From Rhizobium rosettiformans W3 (GTDB lineage Bacteria > Pseudomonadota > Alphaproteobacteria > Rhizobiales > Rhizobiaceae), in contig NZ_STGU01000015.1 in the NCBI RefSeq assembly GCF_004912135.1, positions 16,262-80,261 of the forward strand: a stretch of DNA of 64,000 nt. Reading direction: 5' to 3'. A program made the translations under genes and the position numbers. Below are positions 37,189-46,919 of the stretch, piece by piece. The stretch's first letter is position 1, and every line of letters starts with the position of its first letter. The notes beneath the pieces were generated by a model that was not told the DNA's origin, did no database searches, and saw nothing but the letters and a program-made list of their open reading frames with translations.

Positions 37189-37949
37189 ATATCGCGGCTT
37201 CCGGAAACGACATGCTCGACGACGCAGCGCTGAAAGCGCTGCGTCAGGACCTCGCGGCCGCCTTCCGGCTCTGCCACCGCTTCGGCTGGAGTGAATCGGT
37301 CGGCAATCATTTCAGCGCGGCGGTTTCGGCGAATGGGCGGAAATTCCTGCTCAATCCGCGCTGGCAGCATTTTGCCACGGTGAAGGCGAGCGACCTGCTG
37401 ATGCTCGATGCCGATGATCCCGATGTGATGAACGGGCCGAATGCGCCCGATCCGTCGGCCTGGACCGTGCATGGCACACTGCACCGGATGCTGCCGGAGG
37501 CGCGGGTGATCCTGCATTGCCATTCGCCCTATGCGGTGGCGCTGTCCTGCCTCAAGGACCCGACGCTGCTGCCGCTCGACAACAACACGGCGCGTTTCTA
37601 CGGGCGGATCGGCTATGACCTCTCCTTCGGTGGCATTGCCGATGCGGCGGAGGAAGGCGAGCGGCTGGCGGAGATGATCCGCGGTAAGGCTGTGCTGGTC
37701 ATGGGCAATCACGGCGTCTCGGTTGCCGGGGAGACGGTGGCGGATGCCTTCGAGGACCTCTATTTCTTCGAGAAGGCGGCGCAGACGATGGTTCTGGCGC
37801 TCTCGACCGGCAAGCCGCTGGCGGTGTTGTCGGACGAGATCGCGCAGGGCACGTCGGATGGCTGGATCCCCTATCGCGGCATGGCGGAGAAGCACTTTGC
37901 GTATTTGAAGTCGTGTCTGGACAGGGAAGACCCGAGTTACCGGGATTGA
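37185..37949 (+). CDS. Class II aldolase/adducin family protein
   Basis: 254 residues from the ATG that overlaps the upstream stop codon. The metal-binding pair HCHSPYA (about 109-115) and the NHG segment (VMGNHGVSVAG, about 170-180) match the zinc site of fuculose-phosphate-type aldolases. As a cluster partner of a lysine/betaine-type dioxygenase it may cleave a hydroxylated product (retro-aldol), for instance hydroxytrimethyllysine, but this is inference. Sugar-phosphate specificity is not supported by context. Confidence 0.85.
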   Translation: MNIAASGNDMLDDAALKALRQDLAAAFRLCHRFGWSESVGNHFSAAVSANGRKFLLNPRWQHFATVKASDLLMLDADDPDVMNGPNAPDPSAWTVHGTLHRMLPEARVILHCHSPYAVALSCLKDPTLLPLDNNTARFYGRIGYDLSFGGIADAAEEGERLAEMIRGKAVLVMGNHGVSVAGETVADAFEDLYFFEKAAQTMVLALSTGKPLAVLSDEIAQGTSDGWIPYRGMAEKHFAYLKSCLDREDPSYRD

Positions 37950-38071
37950 AACACAGACGGCTGGCAGAACCGTCCTCGCACTCGCGGCCATTGCGCTGAC
38001 CAACACGCATTGCGCGAACACCAAGCTTCACCTATCTGCGGTGTGTCACGGCAATGGGTGGAGAAGCTGCA

Positions 38072-38860
38072 ATGGTAAAGGCCGAACGGATCAAGGTGGC
38101 GCTGGCACAGGTGCTGCCGGGCGCTGACATCGAGGGGCTTTTGGCTCAGGCGGCGGCGGAGGCTGCCGACGTCATCGTCTTTCCGGAAATGTTCTCGAAC
38201 GGATATAGCCGGTACGAAGCGACGCCATCTGGCCGCGCTGCGTGGATCGAAGCCGCCGAGCCGATCGACGGCCCCTTTGTCGAACGGTTTCGGCAGGCGG
38301 CGAAGCGCAATCACATCGCTGCCGTCGTGACCCTGCTGGAGCAGGGGCCGGAAAAGCCATTCAATACCGCTCTTCTGATCGACAGTCAGGGGCAGACGGT
38401 GTTGCAGCAGCGCAAACGGCACATCTGCTTCTTCGACAATCCGGAAGACGCCTGCGCTGCAGGAGATCGGTCGGACGTGGCGGAACTTGTCACGGCACAT
38501 GGCTCGGCCACTGTCGGCATGATGATCTGCATGGACCGAGAATTCCCGGATGTCGCCACAGACCTGATGCGCGCGGGCGCCGAGATCATTCTGGTTCCCA
38601 ACAGTTGCGCGCTGGTCGACGATCCCGAGATCGGCGATGTGCGTCTGGCGGGCATCCGTGCCACAGCCTACCAGACCGTGACGTGCATGGCGGTGGCCAA
38701 TTATCCTGAAACGAAGGATGACGGGCATTCGGTGGCTGTTGACGAATTGGGTAAAGTCGTCGGCATGGGGACGCCAGAGGCAGGTCTTGTTCTCGCCGAG
38801 TTCGATCTAGCAAAGGTGCGCGAGACCCAAAAGCAGGAGTGGTTCCGGCGGAAGCGCTGA
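38072..38860 (+). CDS. Carbon-nitrogen hydrolase (nitrilase superfamily)
   Basis: 262 residues from the ATG at 38072 (GGAGAAGCTGCA upstream); an ATG 18 bases earlier is possible. Catalytic set: Glu in VIVFPEMF (about 39), Lys in QQRKRHICFF (about 113-117), Cys in GMMICMDREFPD (about 155). The branch contains aliphatic amidases and N-carbamoyl hydrolases; the substrate is open. 122 bp separate it from the aldolase gene, so co-regulation by the LysR regulator is plausible but not shown. Confidence 0.83.
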   Translation: MVKAERIKVALAQVLPGADIEGLLAQAAAEAADVIVFPEMFSNGYSRYEATPSGRAAWIEAAEPIDGPFVERFRQAAKRNHIAAVVTLLEQGPEKPFNTALLIDSQGQTVLQQRKRHICFFDNPEDACAAGDRSDVAELVTAHGSATVGMMICMDREFPDVATDLMRAGAEIILVPNSCALVDDPEIGDVRLAGIRATAYQTVTCMAVANYPETKDDGHSVAVDELGKVVGMGTPEAGLVLAEFDLAKVRETQKQEWFRRKR

Positions 38861-38881
38861 CCGAACCTCCGGATGCGCGGA

Positions 38882-39309
38882 TCAGCCCCGACCGTCCGGA
38901 TATTCGGCGGGGCCTTTGATCTCGATCGTGTTGCAGAAGGGGTCCTTCACATAGAAGGAATGGCCCATGCCGCGGGCGCCGCCGTGCATGGCTTCGCGGT
39001 CGATGGCAACACCGTGGCCGGCGAGATGCGCGCGCAGCTCGTCATGATCGAAGGGGCCGGTAGCGATGCAGATGTGGTCGACATTACGACCGCCTGATAC
39101 CGGTGGGGCGGCCTCTGGCCGCCGGGATGGGTGATGTCCCAGAGCACGATCAGGGCCGCGCCGCACCAGACCTGCTCCATGCCGAGCGCCGGATAGCTAT
39201 AGCCAGGGCGGCAGCCGAGGACGTCGTGATAGAAGCGGAGCGCCTTGTCCATGTCGTCGACGATGAAGACGACATGGTCGATGCCGACGAGGCTGAAGGG
39301 GACGGTCAT
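38882..39309 (-). pseudogene. VOC family (glyoxalase-like) gene with a frameshift
   Basis: The first half, from the ATG at 39309 (MTVPFSLVGIDHVVFIVDDM), reads in one frame up to THPGGQRPPHRY. The second half (SGGRNVDHICIATGPF ... FYVKDPFCNTIEIKGP) continues in another frame to a stop at 38882. One base appears to be missing near 39099-39103; adding a base there would give a normal VOC protein of about 142 residues. Either a true inactivation or a sequencing error. Confidence 0.8.
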
Positions 39310-39382
39310 GGCGGCTCCTGATTTCAAAGGGTAGTGAGCAGTTGAGCGCCGGAGACGCGATTGCCGAGGATGCCTGAATAGG

Positions 39383-40477
39383 TCAGCGGCTGGTCGGCTC
39401 GTTGCCGGACCATTCGACGGTTCCTGTGGATGGCTGCCTCAGGCGATACCGGCGAAGATCGATGCCGTTGATGAACCTGCGCGCCGGCCCTTCGATAAAC
39501 AGATAGCTCCCGATGGCACAGCACAGGGCGGCCATGACAAGCACGAAGACGTAGATCAGCCCCATGTCCCGGAACCGGCCAGCTGCAACATAAAATGGCT
39601 GCTGCCAAAGATAGAGCGAATAGCTGACGAGCCCGAGAGATGCCAGCGGCCGGAACGAAAGCGCCTCCCTTACCAGTTTCGGAGACACGTCGAGCGCGTT
39701 GACACTCCAGGCCAGCAGAAGCGTCGCTGCTCCATATTTGATGTAACCGGGGGTCTGCTCGGCAAACATCATCAGCGCCAAAGGCAGGGCTAGCACGGTG
39801 ATTGCCGGGTGCATGAAGCGCCTGAGGTCAAACTCGCGGATCGCAAGAAACGTCGAGGCGGAGATCAGGATCGAGGCAATGCGGACATCGGTGCGCCAAT
39901 AGACCAGTTCTTCGCGCTGGCCGAAATACTCGCTCGAAATCACGCCGTTTGCCACGCACAGGATTGCAGCTCCGATCATGCAGTACATCGCCAGCCGCGT
40001 CTTGCGACGGGTGAACCAGGCAAGCGCCAGCAGGACGAGATAGCTGTTTTCCTCGACCGAGAGCGACCAGGTATGGGCGAACACCAGGCCGCGGTCGTAG
40101 AACAGCTCGAGATAGCTTGAGGTGAAAGTGAGCGCCGCGACGATGTCAGGTATCTCTGCCAGCGGCTCGCGTGTGTGCATCAATTCGACGCTCAGCAGGG
40201 CCGGAATGCTGACGCAGGATACGAAAACAAGCAGGGCCGGGTAGATGCGCGAAAAGCGGCGACGGAGGAACTCCAAGGCGTCCAGTTTGCGAACGAACAG
40301 GATCTCGGCCATCAGCCTGCCGGAAAGGACGAAGAAGAGTTCGACCCCGAATGAACCGAACTCGAGGCCCGGCACCGGGAAGAAATGCCCGATCATCACG
40401 GACAGAATGGCCAGCCCGCGCCATCCATCGAGAAAAGCCAGTCTCTCGCTGGTGGGATTTACGCCGCTCGCTGTCAT
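39383..40477 (-). CDS. Acyltransferase 3 family membrane protein
   Basis: 364 residues with about ten hydrophobic segments. The N-terminal motif LAFLDGWRGLAILSVMIGHF contains the conserved His, and FFVLSGRLMAEIL follows, as in the OafA/YrhL family that O-acetylates surface polysaccharides or lipids. The C-terminal SGNH partner domain of longer family members is absent. It has no polysaccharide gene next to it. Upstream 121 bp to ilvD hold an inverted repeat. Confidence 0.9.
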   Translation of the reverse strand: MTASGVNPTSERLAFLDGWRGLAILSVMIGHFFPVPGLEFGSFGVELFFVLSGRLMAEILFVRKLDALEFLRRRFSRIYPALLVFVSCVSIPALLSVELMHTREPLAEIPDIVAALTFTSSYLELFYDRGLVFAHTWSLSVEENSYLVLLALAWFTRRKTRLAMYCMIGAAILCVANGVISSEYFGQREELVYWRTDVRIASILISASTFLAIREFDLRRFMHPAITVLALPLALMMFAEQTPGYIKYGAATLLLAWSVNALDVSPKLVREALSFRPLASLGLVSYSLYLWQQPFYVAAGRFRDMGLIYVFVLVMAALCCAIGSYLFIEGPARRFINGIDLRRYRLRQPSTGTVEWSGNEPTSR

Positions 40478-40553
40478 GAACCATCTCCCGGGTATCCAGG
40501 CGATATATTCAAACGAGCGGATTTTCGAAAGTTCAACGTGGAGAGGTGGTTAA

Positions 40554-40586
40554 CGGCAACCCGTCGGTGATGCCGACGGGTTGCCG
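40554..40586 (-). terminator. Hairpin after ilvD
   Basis: CGGCAACCCGTCGG (40554-40567) and CCGACGGGTTGCCG (40573-40586) form a perfect 14-bp stem with loop TGATG. It is 12 bp after the ilvD stop; U-run poor (TTAACC), so Rho-assisted termination or mRNA protection is possible. Confidence 0.6.
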
Positions 40587-40598
40587 TATGTCGACGCC

Positions 40599-42434
40599 TT
40601 ATTCCGGCAGCTGGCGGACGGCGCCCTTGTCAGCCGAGGACGCAAACGCGGCGTAGGCTTTGAGCGCGGTCGTGACGTTGCGCTTGCGCTTTTCGGCCGG
40701 CTGCCAGCCGAGCTTGTCCTGTTCGGCGCGGCGGCGTTCGAGTTCGGCGGGGTCGACGACGAGGTTGATCGTGCGGTTCGGGATGTCGATGTCGATCAGG
40801 TCGCCTTCGCGGACGAGACCGATCGCGCCGCCCTGGGCGGCTTCCGGCGAGGCGTGGCCGATCGAGAGGCCCGAGGTGCCGCCGGAGAAGCGGCCGTCGG
40901 TCACCAAAGCGCAGGCCTTGCCGAGGCCCTTCGACTTCAGATAGCTCGTCGGATAGAGCATTTCCTGCATGCCGGGGCCGCCCTTCGGGCCTTCATAGCG
41001 GATGACAACAACGTCGCCGGCGACGATGTGGTTCGACAGGATCGCCTTGACGGCTGCGTCCTGGCTTTCAAAGACGCGGGCCGGGCCCTTGAACTTCAGG
41101 ATCGATTCATCGACGCCCGCCGTCTTCACGATGCAGCCGTCGAGCGCGATATTGCCCTTCAGAACGGCGAGACCACCATCCTTGGAGAAGGGATGTTCGA
41201 CGGAGCGGATGACGCCGGTTTCGCCGTCGGTATCGAGTTCATCCCAGCGCGAGGCCTGCGAGAAGGCCTGGGTGGTGCGAACGCCACCGGGCGCTGCCTT
41301 GAAGAATTCGCGGACGGTTTCGGAATTGGTGCGGGTGATGTCCCAGCGGTCGATGGCATGGCCGATGGTCTCCGCATGCACGGTCGGGCAATCGCGGTTG
41401 ATCAGGCCGCCGCGGTCGAGTTCGCCGAGGATGCGCATGATGCCGCCGGCGCGGTGGACGTCTTCCATGTGCACGTCCTGCTTGGCCGGGGCCACCTTCG
41501 ACAGGCAGGGTACCTTGCGCGACAGGCGGTCGATATCGTCCATGGTAAAGTCGATGCCGCCTTCATGGGCTGCTGCCAGGATGTGCAGGACCGTGTTGGT
41601 CGAGCCGCCCATGGCGATGTCGAGGGCCATGGCGTTTTCGAAGGCCTGCTTCGAGGCGATGTTGCGCGGCAGGACGCTCTCGTCGTCCTGCTCGTAGTAG
41701 CGGCGGGTGATGTCGACGATCAGGTGGCCGGCCTCGACGAAGAGGCGCTTGCGGTCGGCATGGGTGGCGAGCGTCGAGCCGTTGCCAGGGAGCGACAGGC
41801 CGAGCGCTTCGGTCAGGCAGTTCATCGAATTGGCGGTGAACATGCCCGAGCACGAGCCGCAGGTCGGACAGGCGGCCTTTTCGATTTCATCGACATCGGC
41901 GTCGGAGATCTTGTCGTCGGCGGCGGCAACCATGGCATCGACGAGGTCGAGGGCGACCTTGCGGCCCTGCAGGATCGCCTTGCCGGCTTCCATCGGGCCG
42001 CCGGAGACGAAAACCGCGGGGATGTTGAGGCGCATGGCAGCGGACAGCATGCCGGGCGTGATCTTGTCGCAGTTGGAGATGCAGACCATGGCGTCGGCGC
42101 AATGGGCGTTGACCATGTATTCGACCGAGTCGGAGATGATCTCGCGCGACGGCAGCGAATAGAGCATGCCGTCATGGCCCATGGCGATGCCGTCATCGAC
42201 AGCGATGGTGTTGAATTCCTTGGCCACACCGCCGGCGGCTTCGATCTCGCGGGCAACGAGCTGGCCGAGGTCCTTCAGGTGGACGTGGCCGGGCACGAAC
42301 TGGGTGAAGGAGTTGACGACCGCGATGATCGGCTTGCCAAAATCGCCGTCCTTCATGCCGGTCGCGCGCCAGAGGCCGCGGGCACCGGCCATGTTGCGGC
42401 CGTGGGTGGTGGTTCTCGAACGATAGGCGGGCAT
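40599..42434 (-). CDS. ilvD: Dihydroxy-acid dehydratase
   Basis: 611 residues from the ATG at 42434 ([10 protein letters not shown]), the normal family start; the frame is open 66 bases further. It dehydrates 2,3-dihydroxy-3-methylbutanoate and its isoleucine-path analogue. The iron-sulfur cysteines sit in [17 protein letters not shown] and [17 protein letters not shown], and the C-terminal segment is complete. Soluble; part of branched-chain amino acid synthesis with ilvA at the left of the window. Confidence 0.96.
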   Translation of the reverse strand: MPAYRSRTTTHGRNMAGARGLWRATGMKDGDFGKPIIAVVNSFTQFVPGHVHLKDLGQLVAREIEAAGGVAKEFNTIAVDDGIAMGHDGMLYSLPSREIISDSVEYMVNAHCADAMVCISNCDKITPGMLSAAMRLNIPAVFVSGGPMEAGKAILQGRKVALDLVDAMVAAADDKISDADVDEIEKAACPTCGSCSGMFTANSMNCLTEALGLSLPGNGSTLATHADRKRLFVEAGHLIVDITRRYYEQDDESVLPRNIASKQAFENAMALDIAMGGSTNTVLHILAAAHEGGIDFTMDDIDRLSRKVPCLSKVAPAKQDVHMEDVHRAGGIMRILGELDRGGLINRDCPTVHAETIGHAIDRWDITRTNSETVREFFKAAPGGVRTTQAFSQASRWDELDTDGETGVIRSVEHPFSKDGGLAVLKGNIALDGCIVKTAGVDESILKFKGPARVFESQDAAVKAILSNHIVAGDVVVIRYEGPKGGPGMQEMLYPTSYLKSKGLGKACALVTDGRFSGGTSGLSIGHASPEAAQGGAIGLVREGDLIDIDIPNRTINLVVDPAELERRRAEQDKLGWQPAEKRKRNVTTALKAYAAFASSADKGAVRQLPE

Positions 42435-42663
42435 GGGTGTCACCTCGGTGGCTTGTTCGCCGTCATGCCTGCACCCTCGGCGCCAAGGCAAGGCGGCCAT
42501 TTTGGAACTGGTCTAAGCCAAGCGCCCTCACCTGTCACTAGCATCCAAGGGCAAATCGGTACGCCTTGCGGTCACGGAGCATGCGACTTCGTTCGCATTT
42601 GAGTGATCGGCTTAAGCCCGCGGCAAGATGTGTTTATTAGAGTTTACCGCGGAAGGAGGCGTC

Positions 42664-43269
42664 ATGATGACCCGCAAACCTGCCCGCGTGATCTTGCTGA
42701 AGGATGCCCGTCAGAAGCTCAATCCCGAGCCGGCGCCGCGCTGGAGCCCGTTCAAGGCGCTCTACAAGATGCGCCGCGTCATCTTTTATGGCGGCCTCGG
42801 CGTCCTCGCCGTCATTCATTTCGATAAACTTCCCTATTCCTACCTGGTTGTGCCAGCAGGAAACAAGTTGATCGACTACAGCATCACGGGTGCGGTTGCG
42901 CCGCATCCAGAGCCGATCGAGGGGCGCTTCATCACCTGTGCGGGGGCGCAGCGCGTCAACTGCGTCGTCGATGGCGACACCTTTTGGTATCGGGCGGTGA
43001 AATATCGGATCTCCGACATCAATACGCCCGAGATCGGCCGTCCGGAATGCGAGCGCGAGCGGCGTCTCGGGATGGAGGCGCAGGTGGCGCTTCTGCAGAC
43101 CCTGAACAGCGGCGGGCTAACCATGGAGCGCCGCGAACGGCGCGATGTCGATCAATACGGGCGAAAGCTGCGGGTGGTGCTGCAGGACGGACGCTCGGTC
43201 GGCGACGATCTGATCGCCCGCGGGCTTGCTCATCGCTGGGAAGGACAGAAGCTCAACTGGTGCGGCTGA
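42664..43269 (+). CDS. Membrane-anchored thermonuclease-like (SNase fold) protein
   Basis: 201 residues from the ATG at 42664 (GGAAGGAGGCGTC before it; ATG 42667 is equally close). One hydrophobic segment at about residues 38-58. The nuclease-like domain is compact: CVVDGDTFWYRAVKYRISDINTPEIGRPECERER carries the first active-site Arg/Asp/Glu set, and later Arg in DQYGRKLR. It may cut DNA or RNA at the membrane surface. It contains two Cys that may pair (CAGAQRVNC). Confidence 0.8.
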   Translation: MMTRKPARVILLKDARQKLNPEPAPRWSPFKALYKMRRVIFYGGLGVLAVIHFDKLPYSYLVVPAGNKLIDYSITGAVAPHPEPIEGRFITCAGAQRVNCVVDGDTFWYRAVKYRISDINTPEIGRPECERERRLGMEAQVALLQTLNSGGLTMERRERRDVDQYGRKLRVVLQDGRSVGDDLIARGLAHRWEGQKLNWCG

Positions 43270-43427
43270 CTCACGTCGTTAAAAGCGATCGTTTCTTACA
43301 GCTGCGGCCGGCCCGCATCCTACACGAAATTGTTCCTGTCAGGCTTCTTTTCCCGGCATTGAAACTCTGGTCTGTAAGCGCACGTCATCTATCTTAGAGA
43401 GACACAGAGAGCCTGAAGAGGTGCGCC

Positions 43428-44378
43428 ATGCCCGTCTACCATCCGCCGAAGATCGCCAGTTCCGAGATTACCCCGAAGTCGTTCTATCTCAAGCGACGGC
43501 AGTTCATGGGCGTTGCGGCAGGCGGTGTCGCGGCCGTCGGGCTCGGACATCATGCCTTTGCGGCGCCGCTTGCCGCGCAGCCGAGCAAGTACACGCTCGA
43601 TGAAAAGCTGACCTCGAAGGAAGACGTCACCACCTACAACAACTTCTATGAGTTCGGCACGGGCAAGGAAGATCCGGCACGCAATGCCGGTTCGCTGACC
43701 ACGCGCCCCTGGACAATCGAGGTGGGCGGCCTGGTCGCCAAGCCGCAGGTGATCGACATCGAGACGATCATGAAGGAAATCCCGATGGAGGAGCGCGTCT
43801 ACCGGATGCGCTGCGTCGAGGCTTGGTCGATGGTAATCCCCTGGATCGGCTTCCCGCTTTCGGCGCTGCTCGATCGGGTCGAGCCCTTAGGCTCGGCGAA
43901 ATACGTGGCCTTCGAGACGCTGGTCCGGCCAGAAGAGATGCAGGGACAGGCAGGCATCTTCCAGGCGCTGGAATGGCCCTATGTCGAAGGGCTGAGGCTC
44001 GACGAGGCGCGGCATCCGCTGGCGATCCTGGCGACGGGTCTTTACGGGGAGACGCTGCCGAACCAGAACGGCGCCCCGATCCGGCTCGTGGTGCCGTGGA
44101 AGTATGGCTTCAAGGGCATCAAGTCGATCGTGAAAATCACGCTCACCGAACAGGAGCCGCCGTCTACCTGGAACCGGCTGCAGCCGTCGGAATACGGCTT
44201 CTATGCCAATGTCAATCCGGAGGTCGACCATCCGCGCTGGAGCCAGGCGACCGAGCGGCGGATCGGCGAAGCGGACGGCCTGTTCGGTGGTGCCCGCATC
44301 GACACGTTGCCGTTCAATGGTTATGCCGACGAGGTGGCGAGCCTCTATGAGGGCATGGACCTGACGAAGTTCTACTGA
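43428..44378 (+). CDS. msrP: Protein-methionine-sulfoxide reductase catalytic subunit MsrP
   Basis: 316 residues. A twin-arginine signal ([13 protein letters not shown], about 21-33) exports the folded molybdopterin enzyme; the Mo-ligand Cys is in [10 protein letters not shown] (about 127). It repairs oxidised methionines of periplasmic proteins, taking electrons from MsrQ. It is followed immediately by msrQ (TGATG overlap). ATG at 43428 has AAGAGGTGCGCC before it. Confidence 0.95.
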   Translation: MPVYHPPKIASSEITPKSFYLKRRQFMGVAAGGVAAVGLGHHAFAAPLAAQPSKYTLDEKLTSKEDVTTYNNFYEFGTGKEDPARNAGSLTTRPWTIEVGGLVAKPQVIDIETIMKEIPMEERVYRMRCVEAWSMVIPWIGFPLSALLDRVEPLGSAKYVAFETLVRPEEMQGQAGIFQALEWPYVEGLRLDEARHPLAILATGLYGETLPNQNGAPIRLVVPWKYGFKGIKSIVKITLTEQEPPSTWNRLQPSEYGFYANVNPEVDHPRWSQATERRIGEADGLFGGARIDTLPFNGYADEVASLYEGMDLTKFY

Positions 44379-45022
44379 TGGCCACTCTCGCACTTCCCGC
44401 CCTGCCCGCCCGCTACAAGCCGGCGTCGATCTGGGCGCTCTATGCCCTCGGGCTTATGCCCGGTCTCTATGCCTTCTATCTCGGGATCTTCGGCGGGCTC
44501 GGGGCCGATCCGGTGCGGGCGTTCGAGCATCTCCTCGGGCTCTGGGCGCTCCGGTTCCTCTGCATCGGCCTGGTCATTACGCCGCTGCGCGATCTGTTCG
44601 GCATCAATCTCATTGCCTACCGCCGCGCGCTCGGGCTTCTGGCCTTCTATTACGTGCTGGCTCACTTCGCCGTTTATCTCACGCTCGACCGGGGCCTGAT
44701 CCTGTCGTCGATCGCCGGCGACATCCTGAAGCGGCCGTATATCATGCTGGGCATGGCGGGGCTGGTCATGCTGATCCCGCTCGCGCTGACCTCGAACCAG
44801 TGGTCGATCCGCCGGCTTGGACAGCGCTGGAACAAGCTGCACAAGTTGGTCTACCCCGTGCTGATCGTTGCGGTGCTGCATTATGCGCTGTCGCTGAAGG
44901 TTCTCGATGCCGAAGTCAGCTTCTACATCGTCGTCACCCTCCTGCTGCTCGGCTATCGCCTCGTGCGGCCGAAGATCATGGAGCGGCGGCGGGCCAAACG
45001 CATGGCGGGTGCTGCGCGCTAG
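44378..45022 (+). CDS. msrQ: MsrQ haem-binding membrane subunit
   Basis: 214 residues with six hydrophobic segments; His in VLAHFAVYL and LHKLVYPVLIVAVLHYALS are the expected haem ligands of the ferric-reductase-like family. It passes electrons from the quinone pool or flavin to MsrP. The start shares one base with the msrP stop. The last 4 bases overlap the convergent DUF2809 gene. Confidence 0.93.
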   Translation: MATLALPALPARYKPASIWALYALGLMPGLYAFYLGIFGGLGADPVRAFEHLLGLWALRFLCIGLVITPLRDLFGINLIAYRRALGLLAFYYVLAHFAVYLTLDRGLILSSIAGDILKRPYIMLGMAGLVMLIPLALTSNQWSIRRLGQRWNKLHKLVYPVLIVAVLHYALSLKVLDAEVSFYIVVTLLLLGYRLVRPKIMERRRAKRMAGAAR

Positions 45023-45441
45023 GCCTTGAGCGAACCCGTGCGGGCGAGATGCCTGCGTTCGCAGCCTGCGGCGAGCGCAATGCCGACGGCATAGGCGAGG
45101 ATATTCCACCAGGAGAAGATGCGCCCCAAAAGCAGCGCGCCTGCCAGCGTCAGGCGGAAGTCGTCAAGCCAGGGGGCGTGGTAGAGACGGCTGAATTCGA
45201 CCAGCGCCGCCGACACGAGGGACAAGACCGCGAGACGGCCGATCGACTGGCGGTGCAACAGCGTTGCGAACAGGAAGAAGACCATCGCGCCCCACAGCGT
45301 CGAGCCACCATATTTCACCAGAAAATAGGGCAGTCCGATCTCGTAACCGCCGAGCCGCAAGCTTGCCCCGCAGAGGATGATGACGAGCGCGATCGCCAAT
45401 CGGCGCATACGCAGTGACGTCGATGCCTTGATTTCGTCCAT
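45019..45441 (-). CDS. DUF2809 family membrane protein
   Basis: 140 residues, four or five hydrophobic segments; RLGGYEIGLPYFLVKYGGST and an ALVEFSRLYHAPWLDD block are typical of DUF2809. Function unknown. It overlaps the end of msrQ by 4 bp on the opposite strand and is divergent from the DUF817 gene. Confidence 0.85.
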   Translation of the reverse strand: MDEIKASTSLRMRRLAIALVIILCGASLRLGGYEIGLPYFLVKYGGSTLWGAMVFFLFATLLHRQSIGRLAVLSLVSAALVEFSRLYHAPWLDDFRLTLAGALLLGRIFSWWNILAYAVGIALAAGCERRHLARTGSLKA

Positions 45442-45490
45442 CAGCGCTTAGTACTGAGGTTGCAACGGAATGCAACAGCGGGGCGTGCGG

Positions 45491-46363
45491 ATGACACTGG
45501 TGGCGGAGGGACGCAAGGATATCCTGAGTGCGCTTGATCGACGGCTGATCGAAAACGCGCCGCATCCGGAACTGACCGGCTTCAGGCGCTTCGTCGTCGA
45601 GTTCGTCATGTTCGGCATCAAGGAAGCCCGCGCCTGCCTCTTTGCCGGGCTTTTCTTCGTCTCGATCTTCGCCGTGCCGCGCGCGGGCCTGTTCGGCATT
45701 CCGCGCTATGATGTGCTCCTGATCATTGCCCTTGCCATCCAGATCTGGATGGTCTGGACCAAGCTCGAAACGATGGACGAGTTGAAGGCGATCTGCCTCT
45801 TCCATGTTGTCGGCTTCGTGCTGGAGGCCTTCAAGACATCGGGCGCCAATCCCTCCTGGACCTATCAGGACTTCGCCTATACCAAGCTCCTCGGCGTGCC
45901 CTTGTTTTCCGGCTTCATGTATGCCGCCGTCGGCAGCTACATCATCCAGGCCTGGCGCCTGCTCGATGTGCGCATCCGGCATCATCCGCCCTACTGGATG
46001 GCGACCCTGGTGGCGCTGGCGATCTATCTCAACTTCTTCACCCACCACTATATCGGCGATTACCGCTGGTATCTCGCGGCGCTCGCCATCGGGCTTTATG
46101 CCCGCACGACCGTGATCTTCCGGCCCTTCGACCGGGACCGGCAGATGCCGATGCTCCTCGCCTTCATCCTGATCGGCTTCTTCATCTGGGTGGCCGAGAA
46201 CATCTCCACCTTCTTTGCCATCTGGCACTATCCGAACCAGCTCGGCGCCTGGTCGACCGTGCATCTGGGCAAATGGAGTTCCTGGACGCTGCTCGTCATC
46301 ATGACCTTCACCATCGTCGCGTCGCTCAAACATATCCGCGCGACGATCCACATTCCGAAATGA
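45491..46363 (+). CDS. DUF817 family membrane protein
   Basis: 290 residues from the ATG at 45491; an ATG at 45470 is equally possible (no clear ribosome-binding site for either). About eight hydrophobic segments; KTSGANPSWTYQDFAYTKLLG and FFTHHYIGDYRWYL are DUF817 hallmarks. Function unknown. It is followed by the ECF42 cluster. Confidence 0.86.
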   Translation: MTLVAEGRKDILSALDRRLIENAPHPELTGFRRFVVEFVMFGIKEARACLFAGLFFVSIFAVPRAGLFGIPRYDVLLIIALAIQIWMVWTKLETMDELKAICLFHVVGFVLEAFKTSGANPSWTYQDFAYTKLLGVPLFSGFMYAAVGSYIIQAWRLLDVRIRHHPPYWMATLVALAIYLNFFTHHYIGDYRWYLAALAIGLYARTTVIFRPFDRDRQMPMLLAFILIGFFIWVAENISTFFAIWHYPNQLGAWSTVHLGKWSSWTLLVIMTFTIVASLKHIRATIHIPK

Positions 46364-46399
46364 GATAAACGGGCGGCGAAAGATTTTTTTCGCATGCCG

Positions 46400-46426
46400 T
46401 GTCGAAATCGGTTTAGCTCACTCGTT
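46400..46426 (+). promoter_or_regulatory. Candidate ECF42-type promoter
   Basis: TGTCGA (46400-46405), 17-base spacer, then CGTT (46423-46426). From memory the ECF42 motif of Streptomyces is TGTCGA at -35 and CG(A/T)C at -10, so the -35 half is identical and the -10 differs at its last base. The start of transcription would be near 46433, 43 bases before the YciI-like ATG. Confidence 0.65.
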
Positions 46427-46475
46427 GCGGAGGCAGGATCGCAGGTGCGGTCCGGATAACGAGAGGAGAAGAGAC

Positions 46476-46913
46476 ATGCGTGTCATGGTTATGGTGAAGG
46501 CGACGGAAGACAGCGAAGAAGGCATCATGCCGCCGCCGAAGCTGTTCGAGGACATGGGCAAGTTCAACGAGGAACTGGTGCAGGCCGGCATCATGCTTTC
46601 GGGCGACGGGCTGAAGCCTTCCAAGATGGGCAAGCGGGTCGCCTTCGACGGGCCGGATCGCCGGGTGATCGACGGGCCCTTCGCCGAGACGCGGGAGCTG
46701 GTGGCCGGCTACTGGATCTGGGAGGTCAAGGACATGGACGAGGCCGTCGCCTGGGTCAAACGCTGCCCCAACCCGATGATGGGGCCGAGCGAGATCGAGA
46801 TCCGCCCCTTCTACGAGATGGAGGATTTCGCCGAGATCGCCACGCCCGAGGGACAGGCGAGCCATGACCGGGCGGCGGAAGGTCTGGCCGCGCAGCAGAA
46901 GAACAAGGGCTGA
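46476..46913 (+). CDS. YciI-like DGPF domain protein
   Basis: 145 residues from the ATG at 46476, preceded by GAGAGGAGAAGAGAC. The signature DGPF occurs in VIDGPFAETREL, and the ferredoxin-like fold ends in MGPSEIEIRPFYEMEDF. Proteins of this group travel with ECF42 sigma factors and may bind or sense a small ligand; the function is open. The VOC gene follows after 6 bp. Confidence 0.92.
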   Translation: MRVMVMVKATEDSEEGIMPPPKLFEDMGKFNEELVQAGIMLSGDGLKPSKMGKRVAFDGPDRRVIDGPFAETRELVAGYWIWEVKDMDEAVAWVKRCPNPMMGPSEIEIRPFYEMEDFAEIATPEGQASHDRAAEGLAAQQKNKG

Positions 46914-46919
46914 GCGCCG

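Noticed and set aside
40581..42602. 673-aa open frame antisense to ilvD
   Set aside because: Shadow of ilvD; Gly/Asp/Ala-rich, no domain.
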